Shown here piece by piece: positions 1 through 5,068 of a stretch of DNA of 5,068 bases; the first letter of the stretch is position 1; each line of letters starts with the position of its first letter. The notes under the pieces were generated by a model, which saw only the letters and a program-made list of their open reading frames with translations, was not told the origin of the DNA and did no database searches. Location of the stretch: assembly GCA_027322565.1 (NCBI GenBank), contig DAHVRG010000003.1, positions 1 through 5,068 on the forward strand. The letters are read 5' to 3'. A program made the translations under genes and the position numbers. The DNA comes from Georgenia sp. Its GTDB lineage: Bacteria; Actinomycetota; Actinomycetes; Actinomycetales; Actinomycetaceae.

Positions 1-222
1 GGCGGCAACCATGGCCTCGATCTCGGCTTCCTTCGTGACGTCGACGTGTCGATACGTGAGCTCGCCGTCATACCTGCTCTCGAGCTCCTTGCCCAGGTCG
101 TCGGCGATGTCCGCGGCGAGCACCTTTGCTCCCTCGGCGACGAACAGCTCGGCTGTCGCCCGCCCGATACCGCTTGCGCCGCCGGTGACAATGGCGACCT
201 TGCCGTCAAGACGTTTGGTCAA
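1..222 (-). CDS. Short-chain dehydrogenase/reductase (SDR), N-terminal part, truncated by window edge
   Basis: This is the first 74 residues of a classical-type SDR, a soluble NAD(P)(H)-dependent oxidoreductase; the rest lies beyond the left edge. Seen: after a short lead the protein reads GKVAIVTGGASGIG, with the TGxxxGIG cofactor motif at residues 13-20. An acidic residue closes the second strand (LAAD, D38), and HVDVT at 59-63 matches the conserved D-V adenine-pocket motif. From family knowledge, D38 favours NAD(H) over NADP(H). The catalytic Ser-Tyr-Lys residues are not in the window, so activity and substrate cannot be judged. The chosen start is the TTG at 222-220, five bases after a perfect GGAGG and giving the usual 6-8 residues before the first strand. 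An in-frame ATG at 279-277 would add 19 residues but has no good ribosome binding site. The gene is divergent from the FAD oxidoreductase. Its third-position composition is less GC-rich than that gene's: 14 of 74 codons end in A/T, against 7 of the first 74 there. Confidence 0.9.
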   Translation of the reverse strand, partial: MTKRLDGKVAIVTGGASGIGRATAELFVAEGAKVLAADIADDLGKELESRYDGELTYRHVDVTKEAEIEAMVAA

Positions 223-227
223 ATCAT

Positions 228-232
228 CCTCC
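228..232 (-). promoter_or_regulatory. Ribosome binding site of the SDR gene (decides the TTG start)
   Basis: The minus strand reads GGAGG here, with five bases before the TTG at 222-220. An ATG at 227-225 directly touches the GGAGG and is followed by ATT and TGA, so it cannot start the protein and has no usable spacing. This site is the main argument for a TTG start rather than the in-frame ATG at 279-277. Confidence 0.75.
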
Positions 233-289
233 AGGTGTGCTCGGAAATGGGGGAAAGGATTTTCTGTGCCCCTACTCATTGCAACCACT

Positions 290-307
290 GAATACGTGTA
301 GTTATTC
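290..307. promoter_or_regulatory. Imperfect inverted repeat, possible operator
   Basis: The sequence has GAATA at 290-294 and its complement TATTC at 303-307, with an 8-base spacer; six of nine positions pair across the dyad. It sits in the A/T-rich part of the divergent region, 68 bases upstream of the SDR TTG start, which would suit a repressor or activator site. The arms are short and could be chance. No binding protein can be named, and it does not match a site I recognise. Confidence 0.25.
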
Positions 308-421
308 CACAACAGGGTGGGTGGTGAGAAAAGGGGCGGTTACCAATAATCAAGGGACCCGATCCGGAATGGCGTTGTCGGGCGGTCGTGAGGGCGGCCC
401 CGGGAGCCTCGGTCGCACCTG

Positions 422-448
422 GCCGGTACTGTCGGCGGCGACACCGGC
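422..448 (+). promoter_or_regulatory. Upstream hairpin in the oxidoreductase leader
   Basis: GCCGG at 422-426 pairs with CCGGC at 444-448, and TGTCG at 430-434 pairs with CGACA at 439-443. Together they form a 10-base-pair stem with a 3-base bulge (427-429) and a GCGG loop (435-438). It would form only if transcription starts upstream of 422. It shares CCGGC at 444-448 with the next hairpin, so the two cannot coexist. High GC makes chance pairing common. Confidence 0.3.
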
Positions 449-463
449 GCAGGGGAGCGCCGG
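444..463 (+). promoter_or_regulatory. Downstream hairpin next to the oxidoreductase ribosome binding site
   Basis: CCGGCGC at 444-450 pairs perfectly with GCGCCGG at 457-463 around the 6-base loop AGGGGA, giving seven G-C pairs. It ends only four bases before the GGAGG at 468-472, so a formed stem could hinder ribosome loading. Its left arm is also the right arm of the hairpin at 422-448. Whether it is transcribed or acts in control is inference. Confidence 0.35.
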
Positions 464-467
464 CCGT

Positions 468-472
468 GGAGG
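468..472 (+). promoter_or_regulatory. Ribosome binding site of the FAD oxidoreductase
   Basis: GGAGG lies eight bases before the GTG at 481-483. This fixes the start at 481 in preference to in-frame GTGs at 388 and 466, which would add arginine-rich or short leaders absent from this type of flavoprotein. Confidence 0.75.
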
Positions 473-480
473 TGGGGACC

Positions 481-2076
481 GTGACGGAGCTGCAGGCGGA
501 CCTTGCGGTGATCGGCGGCGGCGTCGGCGGGGTGGCGGCTGCCCTCGCCGCGGTAGAGGCCGGTCTCGCCGTGGTGCTCACCGAGGAGAGCGACTGGCTC
601 GGCGGACAGCTCACCAGCCAGGCCGTCCCGCCGGACGAGAACCCGTGGATCGAGCAGTTCGGCTGCACCGCCCGCTACCGCGCCTTCCGTGACGCCGTCC
701 GTGATCACTACCGGCGCTGGTACCCGCTGAGCGAGCAGGCCCGCACCGAGCGTCACCTCAACCCGGGACGCGGCGTCGTCTCCTCGCTGTGCATCGAGCC
801 GCGGGTCGCGCTCGCCGTCGTCGAGTCCATGCTCGCCCCCGCTCGGGCGGCCGGCCGGCTCCGCGCGCTGCTGGAGCACCGGCCGGTGGCCGCCGCGACG
901 GATGGCGACCGGGTCACCGCCGTCGTCCTCACCGGCCCCGACGGCGCGCTGACCACCGTCACGGCGCCGATGTTCCTCGACGCCACTGAGACAGGGGAGC
1001 TGCTCGACCTGGCCGGCGCCGAGCACGTCACCGGCGCGGAGTCGGTCGAGGACACCGGGGAGCCGCACGCCAAGCCGGTGGCGGAGCCACGGAACATGCA
1101 GGCCGTCTCCTGGTGCTTCGCGCTGGAGCACATCGCGGGGGAGGACCACACCATCGACCGGCCGGCGCGGTACGCCGAGCTCCGCGATGCTGTGCCCGCC
1201 GGGTACGGAGGCCCGCAGCTCTCCCTCGTCGCACCCGTCCCGCGCACGGGAGAGCCCCACGAGCGGACCTTCACGCCGAACATCGACGCCGACGCCGTCG
1301 TCGACCACACCACCGTCGGGGGTGACTTCGAGCTGTGGACCTTCCGTCGGGTCGCCGCCCGGGAGACCTTCCGACCGGGTTGGCTGCGCAGTGACATCAC
1401 CATGGTGAACTGGCCGATGATCGACTACCTCGGCGGGCCGGTCTTCGGTGGCCCGGACGACGACGCCCACCTCGCCGGTGCCCGCGAGCTGTCGCTCTCC
1501 TTCCTCTACTGGCTGCAGACGGAGGCGCCGCGTCCCGACGGCGGCACCGGCTACCCCGGCCTGCGGCTCCTGCCCGAGGTGGTCGGCACCGCCGACGGGC
1601 TGGCGAAGCGGCCCTACATCCGGGAGTCGCGGCGGATCCGCGCTCAGCACACGATCGTCGAGCAGGAGGTTGCCCTCGCCACCCGACCCGACGGGCGCGC
1701 CGTGCGCCACGAGGACAGCGTGGGGATCGGCTCCTACCGGATCGACCTCCATCCCTCGACGGGCGGGGACGGGTACGTCGACGTCGCCTCCTGCCCCTTC
1801 CAGATCCCGCTCCGCGCTCTGGTCCCGGTCCGGATGGCGAACCTCGTGCCGGCCGCCAAGAACATCGGCACCACGCACATCACCAACGGCTGCTACCGCC
1901 TCCACCCCGTCGAGTGGAACATCGGCGAGGCCGCCGCGACGCTCGCCGGGCTGTGCCTCGAGCGGCGGTGCACCCCGCAGGACATCACCGCCGACGTTGA
2001 GCTCACCGCCGAGCTCCAGCGCCGCCTCCTCTCCGACGGGGTGGAGCTGGACTGGCCCGACGTGCGGGCCTACTGA
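481..2076 (+). CDS. FAD-dependent oxidoreductase (FAD_oxidored / PF12831-like family)
   Basis: This is a complete 531-residue flavoprotein, expected to be cytoplasmic. Seen: the N-terminus forms a Rossmann dinucleotide fold (AVIGGGVGGVAAALAAVEAG), with GxGxxG at residues 12-17. The acidic end of the second strand (E35/E36) is followed by WLGGQLTSQ at 39-47. FLDATETGELLDLAGAE at 165-181 is the returning FAD-binding strand. YIRESRRI (379-386) and the C-terminal block from FQIPLRALVPV (440-450) through NIGTTHITNGCYRLHPVEWNIGEAA (461-485) are typical of FAD_oxidored proteins. There is no signal peptide or membrane segment. From family knowledge the protein binds FAD and is distantly related to the fumarate reductase/succinate dehydrogenase flavoprotein group, but the substrates of most members are unknown and I cannot assign one. 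The GTG start at 481 follows GGAGG at 468-472. It is divergent from an SDR and followed after 209 bases by a LAL regulator, so a role in a regulated catabolic step is plausible but inferred. Confidence 0.9.
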   Translation: MTELQADLAVIGGGVGGVAAALAAVEAGLAVVLTEESDWLGGQLTSQAVPPDENPWIEQFGCTARYRAFRDAVRDHYRRWYPLSEQARTERHLNPGRGVVSSLCIEPRVALAVVESMLAPARAAGRLRALLEHRPVAAATDGDRVTAVVLTGPDGALTTVTAPMFLDATETGELLDLAGAEHVTGAESVEDTGEPHAKPVAEPRNMQAVSWCFALEHIAGEDHTIDRPARYAELRDAVPAGYGGPQLSLVAPVPRTGEPHERTFTPNIDADAVVDHTTVGGDFELWTFRRVAARETFRPGWLRSDITMVNWPMIDYLGGPVFGGPDDDAHLAGARELSLSFLYWLQTEAPRPDGGTGYPGLRLLPEVVGTADGLAKRPYIRESRRIRAQHTIVEQEVALATRPDGRAVRHEDSVGIGSYRIDLHPSTGGDGYVDVASCPFQIPLRALVPVRMANLVPAAKNIGTTHITNGCYRLHPVEWNIGEAAATLAGLCLERRCTPQDITADVELTAELQRRLLSDGVELDWPDVRAY

Positions 2077-2089
2077 GCGAGGGCCGAGT

Positions 2090-2110
2090 GACCGGCTGTT
2101 CGTGCCGGTC
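2090..2110 (+). terminator. Stem-loop just after the oxidoreductase stop, possible terminator without U-tract
   Basis: GACCGGC at 2090-2096 and GCCGGTC at 2104-2110 form a perfect 7-base-pair stem with loop TGTTCGT. It begins 14 bases after the TGA at 2074-2076. No run of T follows, so it is not a canonical intrinsic terminator. Stem-loops lacking a U-tract are often proposed as terminators or 3'-end stabilisers in actinomycetes. GACCGGC occurs again at 2171-2177 and could compete for the same right arm. Confidence 0.4.
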
Positions 2111-2124
2111 CGGGTGCGGTCCTG

Positions 2125-2146
2125 CCGCTGCCGTCCGCCACAGCGG
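2125..2146 (+). repeat. Second inverted repeat in the oxidoreductase-regulator gap
   Basis: CCGCTG at 2125-2130 pairs with CAGCGG at 2141-2146 around a 10-base loop; two further G-T pairs can extend the stem outward. It lies 14 bases beyond the stem-loop at 2090-2110, and the pair could act together in transcript termination. Random occurrence is possible at this GC content. Confidence 0.25.
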
Positions 2147-2213
2147 TGCCGCCACGGAGGTCGACGGCCGGACCGGCGAGGACGTGTCACCGTTCCGCCC
2201 AACGAGGCTCACT

Positions 2214-2221
2214 GCACGTGC
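2214..2221. repeat. 8-base palindrome GCACGTGC upstream of the regulator gene
   Basis: This is a perfect palindrome 65-72 bases upstream of the regulator GTG start. Its position suits an operator or autoregulatory site. No symmetry extends into the flanks and I cannot name a binding protein. Confidence 0.2.
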
Positions 2222-2238
2222 CATCCTGACCCCAGGGT

Positions 2239-2248
2239 GGCGCGCGCC
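2239..2248. repeat. 10-base palindrome GGCGCGCGCC upstream of the regulator gene
   Basis: This is a perfect 10-base palindrome 38-47 bases upstream of the regulator start. It is alternating G/C and could be simple high-GC sequence. An operator or leader hairpin is possible, but nothing else supports it. Confidence 0.2.
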
Positions 2249-2273
2249 CGGCGGCTGCCTGTGCCCGACGGGC

Positions 2274-2279
2274 AAGGAG
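2274..2279 (+). promoter_or_regulatory. Ribosome binding site of the LuxR-family regulator
   Basis: AAGGAG lies six bases before the GTG at 2286-2288. It selects this start over the GTG at 2088, which would add 66 residues of Cys/Arg/Gly-rich sequence with no family resemblance. The chosen protein opens directly with the conserved IIGREAE motif. Confidence 0.8.
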
Positions 2280-2285
2280 TCGACC

Positions 2286-5021
2286 GTGACCCCGATCATC
2301 GGACGCGAGGCGGAACGCGCCCAGCTCGCCGAGCTCATCAACGGCCTGGCCACTCCCTCCGCACCCGGACGCACGCTCCTTCTCGTCGGGGAGCCGGGGA
2401 GCGGGAAGTCGACCCTCCTCGAGGAGGCTGCCGAACTGGCCTCGGCCGCCGGCGCGGGGGTGCTCCGGGCACGGGGCACCCCCACCGAGCACGAGATCCC
2501 CTACGCGACGCTGCACCAGCTCGTGCATCCGCTCCTGACCCACGTGCCCGAGCTGCCGGACAGACAGCGTGTGGCGGTGGAGAGCGCCTTCGGCCTCACC
2601 GACGACGAACCGAGCCCGGACCATCTCCTGCTGGCGGTTGCGGTGCTCACTCTTCTCTCCGACGCGTCCGGGGCGGGCGGCCTCCTCGTCGTGGTCGACG
2701 ACCTCCAGTGGGCCGACCCGGCCAGTGTCCGGGTGGTCGAGCTCGTCGCCGGCCGGGTCGCGGCGGAGCGGATAGCGGTGCTGGGCGCGTCGCGACCCGA
2801 CGCGAACCTGCCACACCTCTCGCCGCTGCACCTCGGGCCGCTGTCGCCGGTGGCGGCCGAGGCCCTGCTGGACGCTGTAGCCGACGTCCCGCCCGGCCCG
2901 GCCCGCCGGCGCCTGCTCCGGCTTGCCGAGGGCAACCCCTTGGCGATCGTCGAGCTGAGCAAGGTCGCGCTGCCGGATGCTCCCGGCGACGCCGGCCTTC
3001 CGCTCACCGACCGGCTCCAGCGTGCCTTCGCCGCGCGGACCGACACACTGCCCGAGCGCACCCGGTGGCTGCTCCTGCTCGCCGCGGCTGCCGAGGAGGA
3101 GGATCTCGCCCCCGTGCTGGAACACACCGCCACCGACCGGGCCGGTGACGGGTTGTCCGACTGGGCGCCCGCGGAACGTGCCGGCCTCGTCCAGCTCGGT
3201 CCGCGTGCGGTCCGGTTCCGCCACCAGCTCGTCGGTTCGGCGCTCTACGCGGCCGCTCCGTTGGCCGAGCGACGCGCGGCGCATCTCGAGCACGCACGGC
3301 TCCTGGCCGAGGTCCCCTACCGGCGGGCCTGGCACCTCGCCGCGGCGGCGCCCGGGCGGGACGAGGAGGCGGCAGCCGCCCTCGAGGAGTCTGCGCGGCT
3401 CGCCCAGCTGCGCGGGGGTTGGGCCGCCGCAGCGCGCTGGCAGGAACGGGCCGCTTCGCTCTCCCCACGCGCTGAGGACGCGGCGCGGCGGATGCTCCAG
3501 GCTGCCTGGGCTGCCCTGTTCGCCGGCCACGGGCCGCGGGTCGTGGAGCTCGCCGAGCGGGTCGAGAGCCTCTCCCCGAACGCGGACCAGCGCGGTCAGG
3601 CCGCGTTCCTGCGTGGGTGGGCACTGTCGCAGTCCCTCGACCACCTGGGTGCCGTCACCCTCCTCACGTCGACGGTCGAGGAAGCGGTGCGGGCGGGCGC
3701 GGACGAGGTCGCGCTCACCGCACTGGCACCTGCCGGGGTTGCGGCCTACTTCTCCGGCGACGACGCGGTGCTGAGGCGCGTCCGCGACGCGGTCGCCCAC
3801 GTGGGTCCGTCGACCGCCGCGCAGGTCGTCTGGGCGCGGGCGGTCACCGACCCCGTGCGCGCGACGGCGGAGACGGTCGCACACGTCGACGACCGGATCG
3901 CGGCGGCGGGTGGGCCCGAAGGTCTCGACGTCGTCGAGCGCAACGTGCTCAGCGGTGCGGCGTGGGTCGTCGACGAGACGGAGTCGGCGATCGAGCTCAT
4001 GCGCGCCTTCCTCGGCGCGTTCGAGCAGCCGGCGACGGCGGGGACCCACGCCCTCGTCGGCAACACCCTCGGTTCGGCGCTGTTCGAGGCGGGGCGCTGG
4101 GACGAGGCGTGGGAGGTGCTGGACTGGGCGGAGCGCATGGCGGTGGAGACCGGCATGGACGTCGTCCACCGTTCCGCTGTCGCCAACCGCGCCCAGCTCG
4201 CGGCGCTGCGCGGCCAGGTCGCGACCGCCCGTGACCTGGCCGCACGAGCGACCGTCGGCCTCGACCCGACGGCGTCCCGGTCGGTGGGTGTACGAGCCCG
4301 CTGGAGTCTCGGCCTGGCAGCAGCCGTCGACGGCGAGTGGGAGGAGGCCTACAGCACCCTGCGGGGACTCGTCCTCGACGGCGCCCCGGCCCACCCGCAC
4401 CTGGCGCTGTACGCGCTGCCCGATCTCGTCACCGCCGCCGTCCGGACCGGCCGTGACCAGGAGGCACGGGAGGTGGCCGCACTGCTGGTCGACCGCGCGG
4501 CCGGCGGGTCTGCCCGGCTGAGGATCCTCGCTGCCCACGCCATGGCGCTCGCGTCCCGGAGCGATGCGGAGCACCACTTCACGACGGCGCTGGAGGAGCC
4601 GATCGGTGAGCGTTGGCCGGTGGAGCGCGCCCGGGTCGCGGCCGACTACGGCGCGTGGCTGCGTCGACGCCGCCGGGCTCGCGATGCCCGAGATCACCTC
4701 CGCGCCGCGCTGGAGACGTTCAGCCGGGTCGGAGCGCGCCCCCTTGCCGACCACACGCGCCAGGAGCTCCGCGCCGCCGGGGTGCGGTCGCCGAGCAGCC
4801 CGTCCGCCGCGCGGGACGACGCCCTGGCGCTGCTGACCCCTCAGCAACGGCAGATCGCCCTCCTCGCCGCCCAGGGCCTGACGAACCGGGAGATCGGCGA
4901 GCGCCTCTTCCTGTCTCCCCGCACGGTCGGATTCCACCTCTACCGGGTCTTCCCCCTCCTCGGTATCACCTCTCGCATGCAGCTGCGCGACGTGCTGGAC
5001 GACCGCAGACCAGTCATCTGA
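2286..5021 (+). CDS. LAL-type LuxR-family transcriptional regulator with N-terminal AAA/P-loop ATPase
   Basis: This is a complete 911-residue large ATP-binding LuxR (LAL) regulator, within the usual 850-1000 range. Seen: IIGREAERAQL at residues 4-14 opens the ATPase domain. Walker A is GEPGSGKST at 35-43 and Walker B is LLVVVDDLQWAD at 133-144. GASR at 167-170 fits the sensor strand, and RLAEGNPLAIVEL (212-224) and FRHQLVGSALY (311-321) are typical LAL blocks. Residues about 330-830 are Ala/Leu/Glu-rich helical sequence consistent with TPR-like repeats. The C-terminal GerE helix-turn-helix spans about 850-900 (LTPQQRQIALLAAQGLTNREIGERLFLSPRTVGFHL). No membrane segment is seen. Known for the family (MalT is the model): ATP and an inducer drive self-assembly and promoter activation. 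The gene follows the FAD oxidoreductase on the same strand, 209 bases downstream, so it may have its own promoter; control of the neighbouring enzymes is inferred. F883 and L891 in the DNA-binding domain are unusual for the family. Confidence 0.95.
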   Translation: MTPIIGREAERAQLAELINGLATPSAPGRTLLLVGEPGSGKSTLLEEAAELASAAGAGVLRARGTPTEHEIPYATLHQLVHPLLTHVPELPDRQRVAVESAFGLTDDEPSPDHLLLAVAVLTLLSDASGAGGLLVVVDDLQWADPASVRVVELVAGRVAAERIAVLGASRPDANLPHLSPLHLGPLSPVAAEALLDAVADVPPGPARRRLLRLAEGNPLAIVELSKVALPDAPGDAGLPLTDRLQRAFAARTDTLPERTRWLLLLAAAAEEEDLAPVLEHTATDRAGDGLSDWAPAERAGLVQLGPRAVRFRHQLVGSALYAAAPLAERRAAHLEHARLLAEVPYRRAWHLAAAAPGRDEEAAAALEESARLAQLRGGWAAAARWQERAASLSPRAEDAARRMLQAAWAALFAGHGPRVVELAERVESLSPNADQRGQAAFLRGWALSQSLDHLGAVTLLTSTVEEAVRAGADEVALTALAPAGVAAYFSGDDAVLRRVRDAVAHVGPSTAAQVVWARAVTDPVRATAETVAHVDDRIAAAGGPEGLDVVERNVLSGAAWVVDETESAIELMRAFLGAFEQPATAGTHALVGNTLGSALFEAGRWDEAWEVLDWAERMAVETGMDVVHRSAVANRAQLAALRGQVATARDLAARATVGLDPTASRSVGVRARWSLGLAAAVDGEWEEAYSTLRGLVLDGAPAHPHLALYALPDLVTAAVRTGRDQEAREVAALLVDRAAGGSARLRILAAHAMALASRSDAEHHFTTALEEPIGERWPVERARVAADYGAWLRRRRRARDARDHLRAALETFSRVGARPLADHTRQELRAAGVRSPSSPSAARDDALALLTPQQRQIALLAAQGLTNREIGERLFLSPRTVGFHLYRVFPLLGITSRMQLRDVLDDRRPVI

Positions 5022-5068
5022 CAGAAGCGCGGGTCCTGCGCCGAGGTGCACGCTCGAGACGGCGCCAC
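5022..5068. other. Short 3' flank of the regulator gene, no clear feature
   Basis: There are 47 bases after the regulator TGA. A weak GCGC...GCGC pairing at 5027-5041 (4 base pairs, 7-base loop) is the only structure noticed. No T-run, ribosome binding site or gene start can be supported before the edge. Confidence 0.4.

Larger units (their letters stand above)
223..480. other. Divergent intergenic region between SDR and FAD oxidoreductase
   Basis: About 260 bases separate the two divergent starts, so promoters for both directions should lie here. The stretch of roughly 241-360 is clearly richer in A/T than the flanking genes, whereas 361-480 returns to high GC. I see no convincing -35/-10 pair in either direction and no tRNA or other RNA gene. 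Weak dyad symmetry lies at 290-307 and two overlapping hairpins lie at 422-463; these are listed separately. Open frames across the region have no recognisable protein content. Confidence 0.6.

Noticed and set aside
388..480. Upstream GTG start for the oxidoreductase adding 31 residues with an RRRHRRR stretch
   Set aside because: There is no Tat or Sec signal architecture (no hydrophobic segment after the arginines). The GTG at 481 has a good ribosome binding site and gives the standard N-terminal FAD-binding strand.
340..2202. A 620-codon open frame on the minus strand, antisense to the FAD oxidoreductase
   Set aside because: It has no recognisable domain and is low in complexity (Gly/Arg/Val/Asp-rich). 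The sense strand encodes a clear flavoprotein with a ribosome binding site, so this is a GC shadow.
2088..2285. N-terminal extension of the regulator from the GTG at 2088, with a Cys-rich MTGCSCRSGCG start
   Set aside because: The extension overlies the stem-loop at 2090-2110, matches no known LAL N-terminus, and is made unnecessary by AAGGAG six bases before the GTG at 2286. The cysteines look like translated GC-rich non-coding sequence.
1448..3148. A 566-codon plus-strand frame spanning the end of the oxidoreductase and the start of the regulator
   Set aside because: It is out of frame with both genes and Ser/Pro/Arg/Thr-rich, typical of a shifted high-GC frame. It has no domain, and its coverage is fully explained by the two real genes.
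5027..5041. Possible terminator after the regulator gene (GCGC ... GCGC)
   Set aside because: There are only four base pairs in a self-complementary sequence, with no T-run. This is too weak to call.
2187..5051. A 954-codon open frame on the minus strand, antisense to nearly the whole LuxR regulator gene
   Set aside because: The opposite strand has unmistakable Walker A, Walker B and GerE domains. The antisense protein is Arg/Gly/Pro-rich with no recognisable motif. Long stop-free antisense frames are expected where third positions are almost all G/C.
1..5068. CRISPR arrays, insertion sequences, tRNA or rRNA genes, integrase or attachment sites
   Set aside because: No spaced direct repeats, transposase-like proteins, terminal inverted repeats or RNA gene signatures were seen on either strand.

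Overview
The window looks like chromosomal DNA of a high-GC Gram-positive bacterium, most likely an actinomycete. The evidence is a strong G/C third-position bias in all three genes, GTG and TTG starts behind clear Shine-Dalgarno sequences, and a large LAL-type LuxR regulator of the kind abundant in Actinomycetota. No finer taxonomic call is justified from the sequence alone.

There are three real genes. On the minus strand, 222 to 1 holds the N-terminal 74 residues of a short-chain dehydrogenase/reductase (SDR) that runs off the left edge. A divergent, comparatively AT-rich intergenic region (223-480) follows. On the plus strand, 481-2076 encodes a complete 531-residue FAD-dependent oxidoreductase of the FAD_oxidored (PF12831-like) type. 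After a 209-base gap containing stem-loops and palindromes, 2286-5021 encodes a complete 911-residue LAL-family regulator: an N-terminal P-loop ATPase, a long helical middle and a C-terminal LuxR/GerE DNA-binding domain. The last 47 bases carry no recognisable feature.

The arrangement suggests a small catabolic or redox locus. Two dehydrogenase-type flavin/nicotinamide enzymes are transcribed divergently, and a ligand- or ATP-responsive activator lies next to one of them. The substrate cannot be read from the sequence, and control of the enzymes by the regulator is inferred from proximity only.

I did not find a convincing previously undescribed system. The observations most worth checking are a pair of mutually exclusive hairpins directly upstream of the oxidoreductase ribosome binding site, a composition shift at the SDR side, an ambiguous SDR start (TTG versus an in-frame upstream ATG), a stem-loop just after the oxidoreductase stop, and two unusual hydrophobic residues in the regulator's DNA-binding domain. 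Very long antisense open frames opposite both large genes are judged to be high-GC shadows.
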